Shown: piece after piece, positions 32,330 to 45,010 of the stretch
Position numbering within the stretch: position 1 is the stretch's first letter
Layout of the letters: each line of letters opens with the position of its first letter
Assembly (NCBI GenBank): GCA_032622095.1
Contig: CP136066.1
Span: 59,736,609-59,800,608 of the forward strand
Length of the DNA: 64,000 nt
Direction of reading: 5' to 3'
DNA from: Siphonodentalium dalli
Lineage: Eukaryota; Mollusca; Scaphopoda; Gadilida; Siphonodentaliidae
Notes under the pieces: model-generated
The model's input: only the letters and a program-made list of their open reading frames with translations
Told to the model about the DNA's origin: nothing
Database searches by the model: none
Program-made: the position numbers and the translations under genes

Positions 32330-32580
32330 CCCTTTCATGATGGGAGCTATGCTGGTGCGGCATTAAAGGTCCTGTGACAGTGCATTCTCTTATATTTGCG
32401 ATTCTCACATTGGGAGCCTTGCATATATAAGAGAATGCACTGGCTTACAAGATCAAGGTAAATATTGTTAGGCCAATGTATTCTCTTATATATGTCAGGC
32501 TCCCTATGGGCAACTTACATGAAAAGAGAATGCATTGGTACAGGGTTTTCATAAAATTTCAGGAAAGTCCAGTCATTTGA
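32330..32580. repeat. Family D repeat, full copy
   Basis: Starts ccctttcatgatgggagc, contains two palindromic blocks around gcattctcttatat, and ends gaaagtccagtcatt. A relative of the copy at 195-440 and of the split copy around 39083-39660. Confidence 0.7.
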
Positions 32581-33016
32581 TTTGATTTGATTTTGATAAC
32601 ATCTGAACACATACATACACAATCAAACACATTACCGCTCATAATGTATAGTATATAATTGATAAATTATATAAATTTATTAGTTCCATTGGGTGCCCGC
32701 TGGTATTTTTGATATATTTAGTACTTTTGGATTGATACTGACATGTGACCAGATGTAATCGGGGATAACATGATATTTCCATCATGGTCCCCAGTGATCA
32801 GGTCACATGACAAGGCCAATCCACACAGGAGAATTGCCACCTAAAGACCCCAAGTTTCCACACAAAAAAAACAGGGAAATGGTGGATTTGGCACTGTAAA
32901 ATTAAACTATAATAGTTGATTCAAGTATGTCTATGACCTGTTTGTTAATAGTATCATTTCTCTGGTATTAATTAATTTACCACCGCACAGTAAACTTTGC
33001 ATATATTGATGTAGAG

Positions 33017-33228
33017 TAATACCATAAGTAATCGACTCCTTAACCACAGAAGAATTATGGGTTATTTTTCAGGATTTAGTCGGAAATATGGCTCGTTGCC
33101 ATTCATCGGAAAGCTCTCAGTGGGAGCTTTCCAATGAATGGCAACAAGCCATATTTCCGACTAAATCCTGAAAAATTACCCATAATTATGCTGTGGTTAA
33201 GGAGTCGATTATTTAGGGCATTACTGTA
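33017..33228. repeat. Family A MITE, full length
   Basis: Foldback with ends gtaataccataagtaatcg and gggcattactgta. It interrupts a duplicated flank: a tgtatata...tctctggtattaatt block before (about 32940) and tctcatttctctggaatta after (about 33300). Confidence 0.88.
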
Positions 33229-33239
33229 TCTATAGATGT

Positions 33240-35340
33240 AAGTGTAAGTAATATGATTACATGTAAGTGATATGATGTACATGACTTGTATATAAATTGT
33301 CTCATTTCTCTGGAATTAATATTTCACAATCGCTTATTAAACTTCCTGTATATAGATGATATGATCTGTACAAATAAAGAATTTTGAATTCATGTTTTAC
33401 TTATGCTGAATTCAGGGACTGATAGCCACCTTGTTATTTACAACTGCATTCCCTCGTTGAACTAGACCAAACTGCTATCCCCCCCCCCCATCTGCTATCT
33501 TTATAAAGGTCTGAGTGATCCCAACAATGCTTTGTACACTGGGTGTAACACAACCTACCCAGGACATGTAAAATTTCTAAAATCAACATGTTATAAGAGC
33601 AAGGTCTCCCAAGAGGCTAGTGATATCAGATACCACCTGTTAAACACTCCCATGTATTATGATGCTCATTTATCAACTATGACAGGTTAAGGCTAGCAGA
33701 CACTATTAGCCCCATTTTCAATATATATTGTGCTCCTAGGTATCTGATTCCATCATATAAATGACCTGTTGTCAAGTTGTCTTGCTAATTTGCTATTATG
33801 TTTGTGGGGCTGCTGAATTGCTATGATGTTGGTAGGGCCAACTGATGCTGTTGAGAAAAATTACAGATATTTTGATGTGTACTTATACATTTTATGGTAC
33901 ACATAGTGTTGACATCCGGATTTCCCCACTCATCGATTGTAAATTGTCTGCTGTCTGTCTGTCTGTAGAAACTTTACACATGGTGCAATAACTCAAACAT
34001 ATTTCTATCCAATCGGTACCAAATTTTGTACATGGCCTTTAGAAAAAAATGAAAAAAAAATATTATTTTTTTAGATTGAACTTGTTTATAAATCATTCTA
34101 ATTTTTCATTTCCAGGTTTTTGATAAAGCACCTCTCACAACCTATCATTTTTGGTACTGATCAGTTGATCGATTTGTAAGATATTAACCTCATTTACCCA
34201 TTCCATGTCATTTAACCTTTTCCATTATTATATAACTATATTATTTCGATATCTCACATTGCAAATTGCAACAACAGAAATAGAACTGCTTACAATATGG
34301 AAGTGGTGACAGGCTATAGTTTTGATGTTATATTAACCCTTCTCATTTGACCCATAAATTCAAATAATATGTGTTATTATGTACATTTGTCTATACTACT
34401 TTAGTACAGCATACTCTATAATTCAACATCAAAACTCTAGATTATGGTTCTGATCATAGCAATTCATTATCGACAAGGGATGGGTTAAACATCTGCCGAT
34501 CGTGATCGGCCTCTCGTATTAACTCATATAATCAAATACACCACCGAGCTGTATGACCTAGCTACATAACCAAAAACTTTATACATGAACTTGTACATAT
34601 CATGCAGACTTGATGTTTCTCTTATGCGTACATAGATACCATATTTAAAACAACCTTTTATGCTACAATATTTTATATAGAGACTAGCTGAAACAGGCTC
34701 CCTTCGGGAGTCTTTATTCAGTGTCGGAGGGGCCTGTGCCCCCTTTGTGTGTTTTTAGGGGCCTATGGCTCCTGTGTCCGTTTTGCGCACATGGCGGACA
34801 GATCCTACTCTTATATATATATATATATATATTTATATTGGTCATATTATTAAGCTACTTCAATATATCATCGGTTACTTCATCATAGGTTTATACTGGA
34901 CCTAAATTTTGACATTGGTTAATATTGGACTTATTTGGACCTGATATAGGCCCATAGCGGACTTTTACCCTTTATTCTGTTGGATGACGCTGGCCACAGT
35001 GAAAACACTTCTATAAAGAGCATACATCTGATTCTGAAATAGGCCCATTGTGCATATATATATATATATATTTTTTTATTTATTTAAATTTGTTTATATA
35101 AAAAATTTGAAAAACTAATACCATTATAACCTTCGACAGGGTACCCCAAGTCACAACACCAAATTTGATTGAAATCGGACCAGCAGTCTGGGAGAAAAAT
35201 CCAGACAGACAGACATATCCTACTCTTTTATATATATAGAATAAAATATCCTAGGTTTATATATTTATGTTAAACTCACCATGTGTGGGGTACTCTTAAT
35301 TAAAGTAGGGAATTCCTTCACTGAACTAAATGGTTACCTA
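33240..35340. other. Repeat-derived sequence without genes; TA microsatellites
   Basis: TA tracts lie near 34815-34835 and 35056-35072. Segments such as agaaactttacacatggtgc and gacagacagacatatcc look like old dispersed repeats. A C-run lies at 33479-33489. No coding signal. Confidence 0.5.
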
Positions 35341-35382
35341 TAAAAACCCATACTTACACTCCATTCTGTTAATTTCTTCCAG

Positions 35383-35640
35383 ATACCCGGTTTGGAGTGT
35401 AAAATATGTGGAAGGACATACCTGAGCAGGGGTGCATTTCGTATACACGACCAACGTTTCCATCAGGACAAGACTTACAGTTGTAGCGTCTGTTACAAGT
35501 TATATGGCACAGAATGGGAGTTAAACAACCACATACGTGTACACACAAACGATAGATTCCCATGTACTCACTGTGATAAGACATATGTGAGGAAATCAAA
35601 TCTGGTGGCACATATAAGGGAAAAACATGCCGGGAACTAA
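35383..35640 (+). CDS. Z9: alternative 3'-terminal exon with three C2H2 zinc fingers
   Basis: The exon starts after tgttaatttcttccag, phase 0, as IPGLEC; 85 residues. Fingers: C6-C9-H22-H27, C34-C37-H50-H54 and C61-C64-H77-H82, then AGN. No ATG occurs ahead of finger 1 in this frame, which again points to splicing from an upstream exon. Finger 2 helix is GTEWELNN and finger 3 is VRKSNLVA. The upstream block cttacactccattctg is shared with Z10. Closest relative Z10. Confidence 0.88.
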   Translation: MPGLECKICGRTYLSRGAFRIHDQRFHQDKTYSCSVCYKLYGTEWELNNHIRVHTNDRFPCTHCDKTYVRKSNLVAHIREKHAGN

Positions 35641-36139
35641 GCAGGTTTTCACATTTACTAATACGCCCCGTCACTAACTCGCTGCCATTATTGGATCCAC
35701 CTGGTCCGGTTCCGTGGTGTCATAGATTCATTCAGCCCTGATTTCGTGGTTTTAGTGCAACAGGTCAAAGTTTTGGAGTAGCATTTCCATATATGGAGCT
35801 TTTGAATTATTCATGACTTCCATGGAAATTTAAGTAAAGAAATGGAACCGGACCTGGTGGGTCCAATATGGGCGCGAGATAGTGACAGGGCATATTGTAA
35901 TAGTCACACAATTGATCTCCTGTCGTTATTGAATTATACACCCCCTCCCCGTAATGAAGTTATGGTTGAGGGCATAATGGAAGTTATGGAACCAGCTGCT
36001 CAGTTCTCATGCCATGAATCCATGCTCAAGCTTCAGGCAGCTACACCCCTTTCTATAGAGTACAGATTCATGGCATGATCTAGCTCCGTCCGTCGATGGA
36101 CAAAACTTTTCTGGAGCTTGCATGCCTACATTTTCTGAT

Positions 36140-36334
36140 CATATTTACGGTAATGCCCTAAATAATCGACTCCTTATGTCTCAAGAATTATGGGTAATTT
36201 TTCAGGATTTAGTCGGAAATATGGCTTGTTGCCATTCATCTGAAAGCAACAAGCCATAATTCCGATGAAATCCTGAAAAATTATCCATAATTCTGCTGTG
36301 GTTAAGGAGTCGATTATTTAGGGCATTACTGTAG
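36140..36334. repeat. Family A MITE
   Basis: Left end acggtaatgccctaaat, right end gggcattactgta; the central region is shortened. Confidence 0.86.
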
Positions 36335-36589
36335 GTATTTACCTGTGCACCTGCACATTTGCAATCACTGAGAATATATATATTTACTAGATGGTAAAGG
36401 CCTTTATAAATATATTAAAAGTGACTCATTAATTGACTCATTACTCTAAATTTTAGAAGGCCAAAACTCTCATACTACATTTCGTCACAGCTTCCTGGTA
36501 GTATAAGTGAACCAAGCATTGCCATTGGTACTATTCATGATACTGGTTTATGAATACATTGTACTGGTTAATTATATTTGTATATGCCC

Positions 36590-37100
36590 TTTAGAAAAAA
36601 AACGGTTGTATTATGTAAGCGGTTCGTCCGTCCGTTAACATTTTTGATTTCCGACCGATAAATCCAGTTTGGATTAATTGATCTGAACCAATGTTGTGAA
36701 TTTCCCAGCTAAAACAATACAGGCCAAGTTCGAATTTGACCGTTTTCATAACATTTCGGTTTCCGACCGATAATTCCAGTTTGGATTTTTTATGTGAACC
36801 AAATTTGGTAAGTGTATTTTCCACCTACATATACAGGCCAAGTTCGAAGATGGGTTCCATCCAATTTTATTTTTACATGTGCTACGGCCCTTTTTCGACT
36901 TAGAATTTGACCGATTTCATAACATTTTGGTTTCCACCTGATAATTTCTGTTTGGATTATTTGATCTCAGTGAACCAATGCTACTTGTTTCCCAGCTAAA
37001 CATACAGGTGAAGTTCACATATTTTCACATGAGTTACGGCCCTTTTTCGACTTAGAATTTGACTGCATTTCGGCATTGAAATTAGGTCTTTATCAGATGT
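36590..37100. repeat. Interspersed repeat related to 27585-28195
   Basis: Units with atacaggccaagttcgaa and cgaccgataattcc recur about every 170 bp. The orientation is opposite to the 27.6-kb copy. Confidence 0.6.
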
Positions 37101-37735
37101 TCTTTGTAAGCTCATATTGTTACTGTATTTTTCAGTGATGCAATTTGAAATGTCTAACAGGCGTATTTTGCCACGCCCTAGCGATGCTCGTTATAAGTAT
37201 GGTAATGACCATCCTCAATCTTAAATACTCAATATGACAGTCTTAAATTTTAAACCTATTTATTATAATATTGTAATTATAAAAATCGTAGTCAACACTT
37301 GGGTATCTTATACATGTTATGGTTTAACCCTAATTTTGATTTATAATAAGGTTTTATCTCAACTCAAGCATTGTATCTCGGGTACATATATTGAACATTT
37401 AATTATTTCAGTGTAGGGAAAGAAACTCTATATTGAGAATTATAGTTCTCCATTGTTTGCAAAAGAGAATCTGATGGCTCATTTCATGTTCAGTTTTACT
37501 AGATTTCTTACGTTTTTGATTCATTTTCTAAATCTGTATTTATCTGTTCAAATTAATGTTGTTTGTGTTTTATTGTAAATGGTGTAATTCCTGGTCATTT
37601 GGAATTTATTTTAACTTTTGAACTTTGCAATGAGCTCATGTGGGTCACGAATTCTCAAAAAATAATATGTTCAATTGTAAACTCATTCATCTATCCACAT
37701 TAATATTTGTATAAAAGCGTCATGCAAAATATGTT
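37100..37735. other. No gene seen
   Basis: AT-rich; small frames lack motifs. The stretch just before 37758 (aagaacacatttgtccgtcc) is the left half of the conserved upstream block of Z10. Confidence 0.4.
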
Positions 37736-37764
37736 CAGTCAAGAACACATTTGTCCGTCCACAT

Positions 37765-38398
37765 CAGGTCTCAAAATATGTTGCTGGTCATTTGCAGAAT
37801 GGCAGCGGGCTAGCATCATTAATTCACTCTCTTGGGACTTATTCTGCTCAGCGGCCCTCATCTTCTCTGGAAATACCTTTATTATCAAATTAACAAAGTT
37901 TTTTTTTAGTTTCTTTAGGAACTTTTGTTTAGAAATTTTAATTGTCTTTTTTAGTTTAGTTTCTCTATATATCCCTAAATAAAATTAGCAGATGACACAT
38001 TGCATAATCGAGGTGCTCAATGGGTGCACATCACAATATTCATCATGTGATCGAGAACTTAAATCTATATCTAGGTCTCCCATAACAGATGAGGCCATGC
38101 AGATTGATCTTGAGGTCCATAGAGGATGAATGTAGTGATTCTAGCTCACTGTGCGGGATACAGTAATGCCCTAAATAATTGACTCCTTAACCACAGCAAA
38201 ATTATGAGTAATTTTTGGGGAGAGCTTTCCGATGAATGGCAACAACCCATATTTCCGACTAAATCCTGAAAAATCACCCATAATTCTTCTGTGGTTAAGG
38301 AGTCGATAATTTAGGGCATTACTGTAGCGTCACTAAGTTCACCCTCTCAGACTGGGGTCCACATCCTACAAATGTCCAGCACAATATTTTGAGGCCTC
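37765..38398. repeat. Family B element inserted in the conserved block upstream of Z10
   Basis: Inverted ends aggtctcaaaatatg and atattttgaggcct, flanked by tccacat on both sides (37758 and 38399). Removing it restores cgtccacatacttacactcc, which matches the Z7 and Z9 upstream blocks. It carries a nested family A copy. Confidence 0.88.
38159..38326. repeat. Family A MITE nested in family B, upstream of Z10
   Basis: Splits gcgggaTAgcgtcact, which is intact in family B copies at 23230 and 54930. The TA is duplicated. It ends 107 bp before Z10. Confidence 0.92.
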
Positions 38399-38433
38399 TC
38401 CACATACTTACACTCCATTTTAATTTCTTCCAG

Positions 38434-38691
38434 ATACCCGGGCTGAAGTGCACACTATGTGGACGGATCTATTTAAGCAGGGGTGCATTCCGCTTGCACG
38501 ACAAACGTTTCCACAAGGCAAAGAATTTCACTTGTACCGTCTGTTACAAGTCATACGCTACAGCTTGGGAACTTGCTAACCACATGCGTTTACACACTAA
38601 CGACCGGTTCCCTTGCCCTCATTGTGACAGGTCATATCTTCGCAAGCCGGATATGTTTGCGCATATGCGAGATAAACATGCAGGGATCTGA
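38434..38691 (+). CDS. Z10: alternative 3'-terminal exon with three C2H2 zinc fingers
   Basis: The exon starts after attttaatttcttccag, phase 0, as IPGLKC; 85 residues. Fingers: C6-C9-H22-H27, C34-C37-H50-H54 and C61-C64-H77-H82, then AGI. Finger 2 helix is ATAWELAN; finger 3 is LRKPDMFA, with a proline at +2, unusual inside a recognition helix. The frame led by an ATG at 38389 comes from the family B right end and intron. A family A copy begins 19 bp after the stop, so the 3' UTR probably runs straight into a hairpin. Confidence 0.88.
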   Translation: MPGLKCTLCGRIYLSRGAFRLHDKRFHKAKNFTCTVCYKSYATAWELANHMRLHTNDRFPCPHCDRSYLRKPDMFAHMRDKHAGI

Positions 38692-38709
38692 GTAGTGTCT
38701 GTAAAAAAT

Positions 38710-38886
38710 ACAGTAATGCTCTAAATGATCGACTCCTTAACCACAGCAGAATTATGGGTAACTTTTCAGGATTTAGTCAGAAATATGGCTTGTTGCAACA
38801 AGCCATATTTCCGACTAAATCCTGAATAGTTAACCATAATTATGCTGTGGTTAAGGAGTCGATTACTTAATAGGGCATTAATGTAT
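38710..38886. repeat. Family A MITE just after Z10
   Basis: Left end acagtaatgctctaaat, right end gggcattaatgta, centre deleted to ttgttgcaaca. Confidence 0.88.
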
Positions 38887-39082
38887 CGTCCGTCATATCG
38901 AAATCCGAACGCTAATCCGATGTCAGGATTAAATTTGAGGCAATTCCACGATTCGCAATACACCATATTCATAAACACATCAATGAAGTAAGTTCCCTAT
39001 ATTTATTTTTAGGATCTATCTTTACATCTGGTAATCATAATATGATGAAATGTTGGGAGTCACTAACATATCTTATAATTAA

Positions 39083-39660
39083 CACTTCCATGACTGGAGC
39101 TTCCTGGAATATTGCGAAAACCCTGTGCCAATGCATTCTCTTAACCCTTTACCCAACAGAAGGGCCCTGTGCCAATGCATTCTCTTATATATGCGAGTCG
39201 ACCATAGGTCGCCTCGCATATATAAGAGAATGCATTGGCTTAACACATTAAAAATTATAAAATTGTTAAAGAATGTAAGAAAAAATGGTAAAAAGTGTTA
39301 AAAAAAGATTTTTTTTAGGCCAATGCATTCTCTTATATATGCGAGGCGACCTATGGTCGACTCGCATATATAAGAGAATGCATTGGCACAGGGCATAACT
39401 GTAACTATCACAATGTGGTCACGGAGCCGGTTCCAATGATATCCATATGTGTATGGTTCTATTGAGACAGACCGAAGATATTTTAGGCTGTTGAAGCTTT
39501 ATTTGGCCGGTTGTGGCCGGTTTGTTGGGTAAAGGGTTAAATATGCGAGTCTCCGGCCCATATTGCCTCCATATATAAGAGAATGCACTGGCTTACAAGG
39601 ACAAGGTAAATGTTGTTAGGCCAATGTATTCTCTTACATGTATATATGTAAGGCTCCATG
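39083..39660. repeat. Family D repeat split by a family C element
   Basis: The left part ends cattctcttaa and the right part resumes at aatatgcgagtctcc. The undisrupted relatives read cattctcttatatatgcgag. Confidence 0.8.
39141..39540. mobile_element. Family C TTAA MITE nested in family D
   Basis: TTAA at both ends and both 68-bp palindromes; nearly identical to the copy at 14162-14561. Confidence 0.92.
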
Positions 39661-39913
39661 CAAGCCTTGAAATAGCATGCCTGTCATTTGCAGAATGAGG
39701 TCCCCAGAGGGTGAATTTAGTGATGCTACCCCGCATAGCGGGCTGGCATCACCAAATTCACCCTCTGGGGACCTCATTCTGCTTACACCTCAGCAGAATG
39801 AGGTTCCCAGAGGGTGAATTTGGTGATGCTATCCCGCTATGCGGGGTAGCATCACTAAATTCACCCTCTGGGAACCTCATTCTGCAAATGACAGACACAC
39901 TATTTCATGGCTT
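39661..39913. repeat. Family B, short form
   Basis: Ends caagccttgaaatag and ctatttcatggcttg with two internal palindromes around ccccgcatagcggg and cccgctatgcgggg. Confidence 0.87.
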
Positions 39914-39932
39914 GGCTCCATGTGTGAGATCT

Positions 39933-40323
39933 TTAACCCTTTACCCAACAAAGCGGCCAAAACCGGCCAAATAAAGCTTCAACAGCCTAAAATATCTTCG
40001 GTCTGTCTCAATAGAACCATACAAATATGGATATCATTGGAACCGGCTCCTTGACCACATTGTGATAGTTACAGTTATGCCCTGTGCCAATGCATTCTCT
40101 TATATATGCGAGTCGACCATAGGTCGCCTCGCATATATAAGAGAATGCATTGGCCTAAAAAATAATCTTTTTTTACCATTTTTTCTTACATTCTTTAACA
40201 ATTTTATAATTTTTAATGTGTTAAGCCAATGCATTCTCTTATATATGCGAGGCGACCTATGGTCGACTCGCATATATAAGAGAATGCATTGGCACAGGGC
40301 CCTTCTGTTGGGTAAAGGGTTAA
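39933..40323. mobile_element. Family C TTAA MITE, opposite orientation
   Basis: Starts ttaaccctttacccaacaaa and ends ctgttgggtaaagggttaa. Inverted relative to the copy at 39141, 390 bp away, so the two can pair. Confidence 0.9.
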
Positions 40324-40547
40324 TGCTGTACCAGTCAGCTCCCTTCATGAAAGGGTTAATGAGATGGTGAGTGACTACATGCTTGAATTAAAACAAATTG
40401 AATGGGACGAGTCAACTTTCCAAAAATCACAAATTCACAGGGTTCACACATTCACACATGCTGGCCATTTGGTCATTTTCAAATGTCAGCATTCTCGGTT
40501 AATGACAGGTGGACACAAAAGAGAGCACGCAATTTACAAAACATTGG

Positions 40548-40812
40548 ATAATGTAAATATTCAATATAACATTCCTCATCTACTGCAAGAGAAATTGGGC
40601 CGAATTCAAGCCTTGAAATAGCGTGCCTGTCATTTGCAGAATGAGGTTCCCAGGGGGTGAATTTAGTGATGCTAGCCAGCTATGCGGGGTAGCATTACTA
40701 AATTCACCCTCTGGGGACCTCATTTTGCAAATGACAGACACACTATTTCAAGGCTTGGTAAATATTCAATATAACATTCCTCATCTACTGCAAAGAGAAA
40801 TTGGGCAGAATT
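40548..40812. repeat. Family B short copy between two direct repeats of about 55 bp
   Basis: Family B spans about 40606-40757. On each side stands gtaaatattcaatataac ... ctactgcaa ... attgggc, far longer than a transposon target duplication. This implies a local duplication that includes the element boundary. Confidence 0.8.
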
Positions 40813-40943
40813 GGCAGCATCATGGCAGTATTAAATCCACTGCTTACTCTTTACAATGAAGTCATGGTGCCAAAGTCTTGCTGTGACTTTCTTCATACGA
40901 TTCATGAGTTTTCTACCCTCATAATGGTTTTGTGACATTTGAT

Positions 40944-41345
40944 TTAACCCTTTACCCAACAAACCGGCCAAAACCGGCCAAATAAAGCTTCAACAGCCTA
41001 AAATATCTTCGGTCTGTCTCAATAGAACCATACAAATATGGATATCATTGGAACCGGCTCCTTGACCACATTGTGATAGTTACAGTTATGCCCTGTGCCA
41101 ATGCATTCTCTTATATATGCGATTCGACCATAGGTCGCCTCGCATATATAAGAGAATGCATTGGCCTAAAAAAAATCTCTTTTTTTAACACTTTTTACCA
41201 TTTTTTCTTACATTCTTTAACAATTTTATAATTTTTAATGTGTTAAGCCAATGCATTCTCTTATATATGCGAGGCGACCTATGGGCGACTCGCATATATA
41301 AGAGAATGCATTGGCACAGGGCCGTTCTGTTGGCTAAAGGGTTAA
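40944..41345. mobile_element. Family C TTAA MITE
   Basis: TTAA ends; same orientation as the copy at 39933. Right end tgttggctaaagggttaa has one change. Confidence 0.9.
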
Positions 41346-41413
41346 AGAAAACTTAGTGAGTAAGAACACCATCATAATCATTAAATATACATTAAATATT
41401 CTGTTTGGACATA

Positions 41414-41581
41414 CAGTAATGCTCTAAATAATCGACTCTTTTTAAACCACAGCAGAATTATGTGTAATTTTTCAGGATTTAGTCGGAAATATGGCTTGTT
41501 GCCATATTTCCGACTAAATCCTGAAAAATTACCCATAATTCAGATGTGGTTAAGGAGTTGATTATTTAGAGCATTACTGTA
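41414..41581. repeat. Family A MITE, central deletion
   Basis: Left end acagtaatgctctaaat, right end gagcattactgta. Confidence 0.88.
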
Positions 41582-41589
41582 TGTATACT

Positions 41590-42150
41590 GTTATATGAGA
41601 GAAAAGTCACTTCTCTCTGGGACATAGATGTCTCCCAAGTTGCCTTCTAGGCTAGAACCTGCCACTTGTTCGACATTGCCTCACTTCATCTTTCCTAATA
41701 TACTGTATATACATGTAAAATATTCCCATAATTGGCCTCAGACTTCTTGAGTGTAATTTGTCAGGGGACTTACATATTTTGAGGTGTTTATGTTTCAGAA
41801 GGTGATACTTCTAGGCTATGGCATTTCATTGTATAGACTATAGCCAAGAAATAAAAAAAAACATAAAAATGTATTTGTGAAAAAAACCTTAGAACCTGAA
41901 TAAATATGTTATGTTTTGTCATGTCATGTATTTCATGTTCATACATGCATTTGTGAATATTTAATATTGTATATTTACCGTCTCTAGAATTTAAATAAAG
42001 TTGAGCAGAACTTACGTGTTCCTTCCTTCCCTTATTAAATGGATTCTCCCATTCAGTTATAACCATGTATACTGGAATGGTCTATTATTCATCTGAGAGT
42101 GTTCAGGAAATATAATTAAGCAGACGACAGACATAAGATACAAGTGCAGA
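41590..42150. other. No gene seen
   Basis: AT-rich. A 92-codon minus-strand frame at 41788-42066 is unremarkable. Confidence 0.4.
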
Positions 42151-42152
42151 AG

Positions 42153-42308
42153 TACAGTAATGCTCTTAGTAATCGACTTCTTAACCACTGCAGAATTATG
42201 GGTAACTTTTCAGGATTTAGTCAGAAATATGGCTTGTTGCCATTCATCGCAAAGCTCTCCCCGAGAGCTTTCCGATGAATGGCAACAAGCAACAAGAGCA
42301 TTACTGTA
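42153..42308. repeat. Family A MITE with the right arm deleted
   Basis: Left end acagtaatgctcttagt. The right arm is cut short at caacaagcaacaag, then resumes at the terminal agcattactgta. Confidence 0.85.
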
Positions 42309-42974
42309 TTTCCACAAGCTTGTGTGAAATGATCAGATATTAAGTCTGACATGGATCTAATTGTTTCAAACGTCACATTTTTGACGCAATACAATCGTGG
42401 GTCTGGTATTAGATTCGAGTCGACAAAAATCCGTCGTTTGGAACGGGCCTTACTCTCAGTGATAAATATGTTGTTTTCAAACCAATTTTTATGTCAAATC
42501 CTCAAGTCAGATTGAACTTGTTATTTGCGCATTGAAATATCGGAAATTGATCGAAGATTATGCCATAACAATCTCTTTCATTTTGCATGACACAAATCTA
42601 TTTTGGGTTATCTACCTTCCGATTAACAGGATTTAATACCAACCACAATCTAATCGTGAACCTCGATTATCTTTCGCTATTCAATCGCATGCATATTAAG
42701 GAACAAGATTGTGTCACATAGCGGCTGCTTTAATAGTGCAGCGGCCAAAAGTCAAAAGTGGTCGGGTACCCCTACCCACGGTAGAACAAGTTGAAACCAA
42801 ATTTGTTTGAAGGAGAAATATATACTGTTGACGAAAATGATAGTGAAAAATAACGGAATTGGTGGTGGCTATTGTCAAATCGACGATGAACAATACCCAC
42901 CTGTCTCTTTTTCCAGAAATTAACGATTTTGGTAAAGCGAGCCTTGCGGCTATGTCCTAAATTATTTACCCACA

Positions 42975-43181
42975 TTGTTGGTGTTAAAATTACTATATCA
43001 TACCATATCTTTAGCTGATATGCAAAAAGTGTTGGTTAATTTAGATTTTCCTGCCATATGGAGCCGATACATTTATTTTTTGCTAAAAAATCGCTCTTTT
43101 TCACAAAAATATTATTTTTCAAACATTATCATTCAAACAGATATTGCAATAATGCCGAAATATTTAATCCATATGGTGTAG
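42975..43181 (+). CDS. 68-codon frame in the left arm, conserved in the right arm
   Basis: Reads open on the + strand and is matched by a 71-codon frame on the minus strand of the other arm. By eye the two proteins agree at most positions, including PAIWSR, YFLLKNRS and QKYYFSNIIIQ. Of about 19 base differences I counted roughly 9 as silent. That is a slight excess over chance but far from decisive. It is probably only arm homology; coding status is doubtful and no domain is recognised. Confidence 0.2.
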   Translation: MLVLKLLYHTISLADMQKVLVNLDFPAIWSRYIYFLLKNRSFSQKYYFSNIIIQTDIAIMPKYLIHMV

Positions 43182-43639
43182 TAGTTATCTGACAACCATA
43201 TGAAGAAAGAAGTTAACAGATATTTTGAACGGTTTGTGAGATACTGGATTTTAGCTACCCCTCCCCAAGCACGTTTCTGGTCGAAAAAATACATATTTTT
43301 TATAACGACTTTACAAACATTTTCTAATTGATCTTAATGGGACCCAATATATAATCATGGCCGGCAGCAGAGTCATCTGTGATTTTACATTTGAATCCAT
43401 CATCACACCCTGCAGCCCACATTTATTGCAAAGAAATTTTCACTTAACCTTTTTGACTTTCCTTATTCTTTATCATTCTAAAACTTTAGTTTTAGTAGTT
43501 ATCTGATTGTTTTCAAATATGGATTTATCGCATGAAAAGTCAGATCAAGTTCGAATTTTGGTTCTGTCCACTCATTTTTACCAGAGTTATGACCCTTGTT
43601 GACTTAGAATTTCCCAATTACTTTGGTTTCCGGATAATT

Positions 43640-45010
43640 CCTAGACTTAGTCTTATTTGCCATGGATGTTGACATTGACATGTAGATGGGAACGATGGGG
43701 TCATTCGGAAGAAAAACATGGCCACCAGCGGCCATCTTGGATTTCAAAATTCAATCCATTATACAGGCCGTACTGTTCGTCTTATTGTCATGAAATTTGT
43801 CATGGATGTTAATATTGACATGTAGATAGGAACGAGTAATTGTGGGGTCATTCGGCCAAAAAGCATGGCCACCGGCAGCCATCTTAGATTTTACTCTTTG
43901 CATGACTAAATCCTTTGACACGGGCTACAGGTCGTACCTTTGGTCGCATCATCATAAAATTTGTCATGGATGTTAACAATGACATGTAGATGGGAACGAG
44001 TCATTTGTGGGTCATTCGCCCAAAAAACATGACCGCCAGCTGCCATCTTGGATTTTACTCTTTGTATGACTAAATCCTTTAGCACGGGCTACATGTCGTA
44101 CATTTAGTCTGATCATCATGAAATTTATCATGGCTGTTGACATTGGAATGTAGATGGGAACGAGTCATTTTGGGGTCATTAGGACAAAAAACATGGCCGC
44201 CAGTGGCCATCTTTGATTTCAAAATTTAATCCATTAGCACGGACCACAGGTCGTACTCTTCGCCTGATCATCATGAAATTTGTCATGGATGTTAATATTG
44301 ACATGTAGATGGGAACGAGTAATTTTGGGGTCATTCGGCCAAAAAACATGGCCGCCAGCAGCCATCTTGGATTTTACTCTTTGCATGATTAAATTCTTTA
44401 GCACGGGCTACAGGTGGTACCTTTAGTCTGCTCATCATAAAATTTGTCATGAATGTTAATAATGACATGTAGATGAGAACGAGTCATTTTGGGGTCATTC
44501 GGCCAAAAAACATGGCCGCCAGCAGCCATCTTGGATTTTACTCTTTGTATGACTAAATTCTTTAGCACGGGCTACAGGTCGTACCTTTAGTCTGATCATC
44601 ATGAAATTTGTCATGGCTGTTGAAATTGGAATGTAGATGGGAACGAGTCATTTTGGGGGTCATTCGGAAAAAAAACATTTCAAAATTCAATCCATTAGCA
44701 CGGGCTACAGGTCGTACTGTTCATCTGATCATCATGACATTTGTCGTGGGTGTTAATATTGACTTGTAGATGGGAACAAGTAATTTTGGGGTCATTCGGC
44801 CAAAAAACATGGCCGCTGGCAGCCATCTTAGATTTTACTCTTTGTATGACTAAATCCTTTAGCACGGGCTACAGGTCGTACCTTTAGTCGGATCATCATA
44901 AAACTTGTCATGGCTGTTGAAATTGACATGTAGATGGGAACGAGTCATTCTGGTGTTATTCGGCATTAAAACATGGCTGCCAGCGGCCATTTTGGATTCT
45001 ACTCTTTGCA
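43640..45010. repeat. Satellite of about 164-bp units, 8-9 copies
   Basis: The block catggccgccagcagccatc recurs at about 43717, 43864, 44028, 44192, 44347, 44511, 44808 and 44972, with one truncated unit near 44676. Spacings are mostly 164 bp (range 132-165). Each unit also has atgtagatgggaacgag and agcacgggctacagg. A lone inverted unit is at 62350-62552. Confidence 0.92.
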
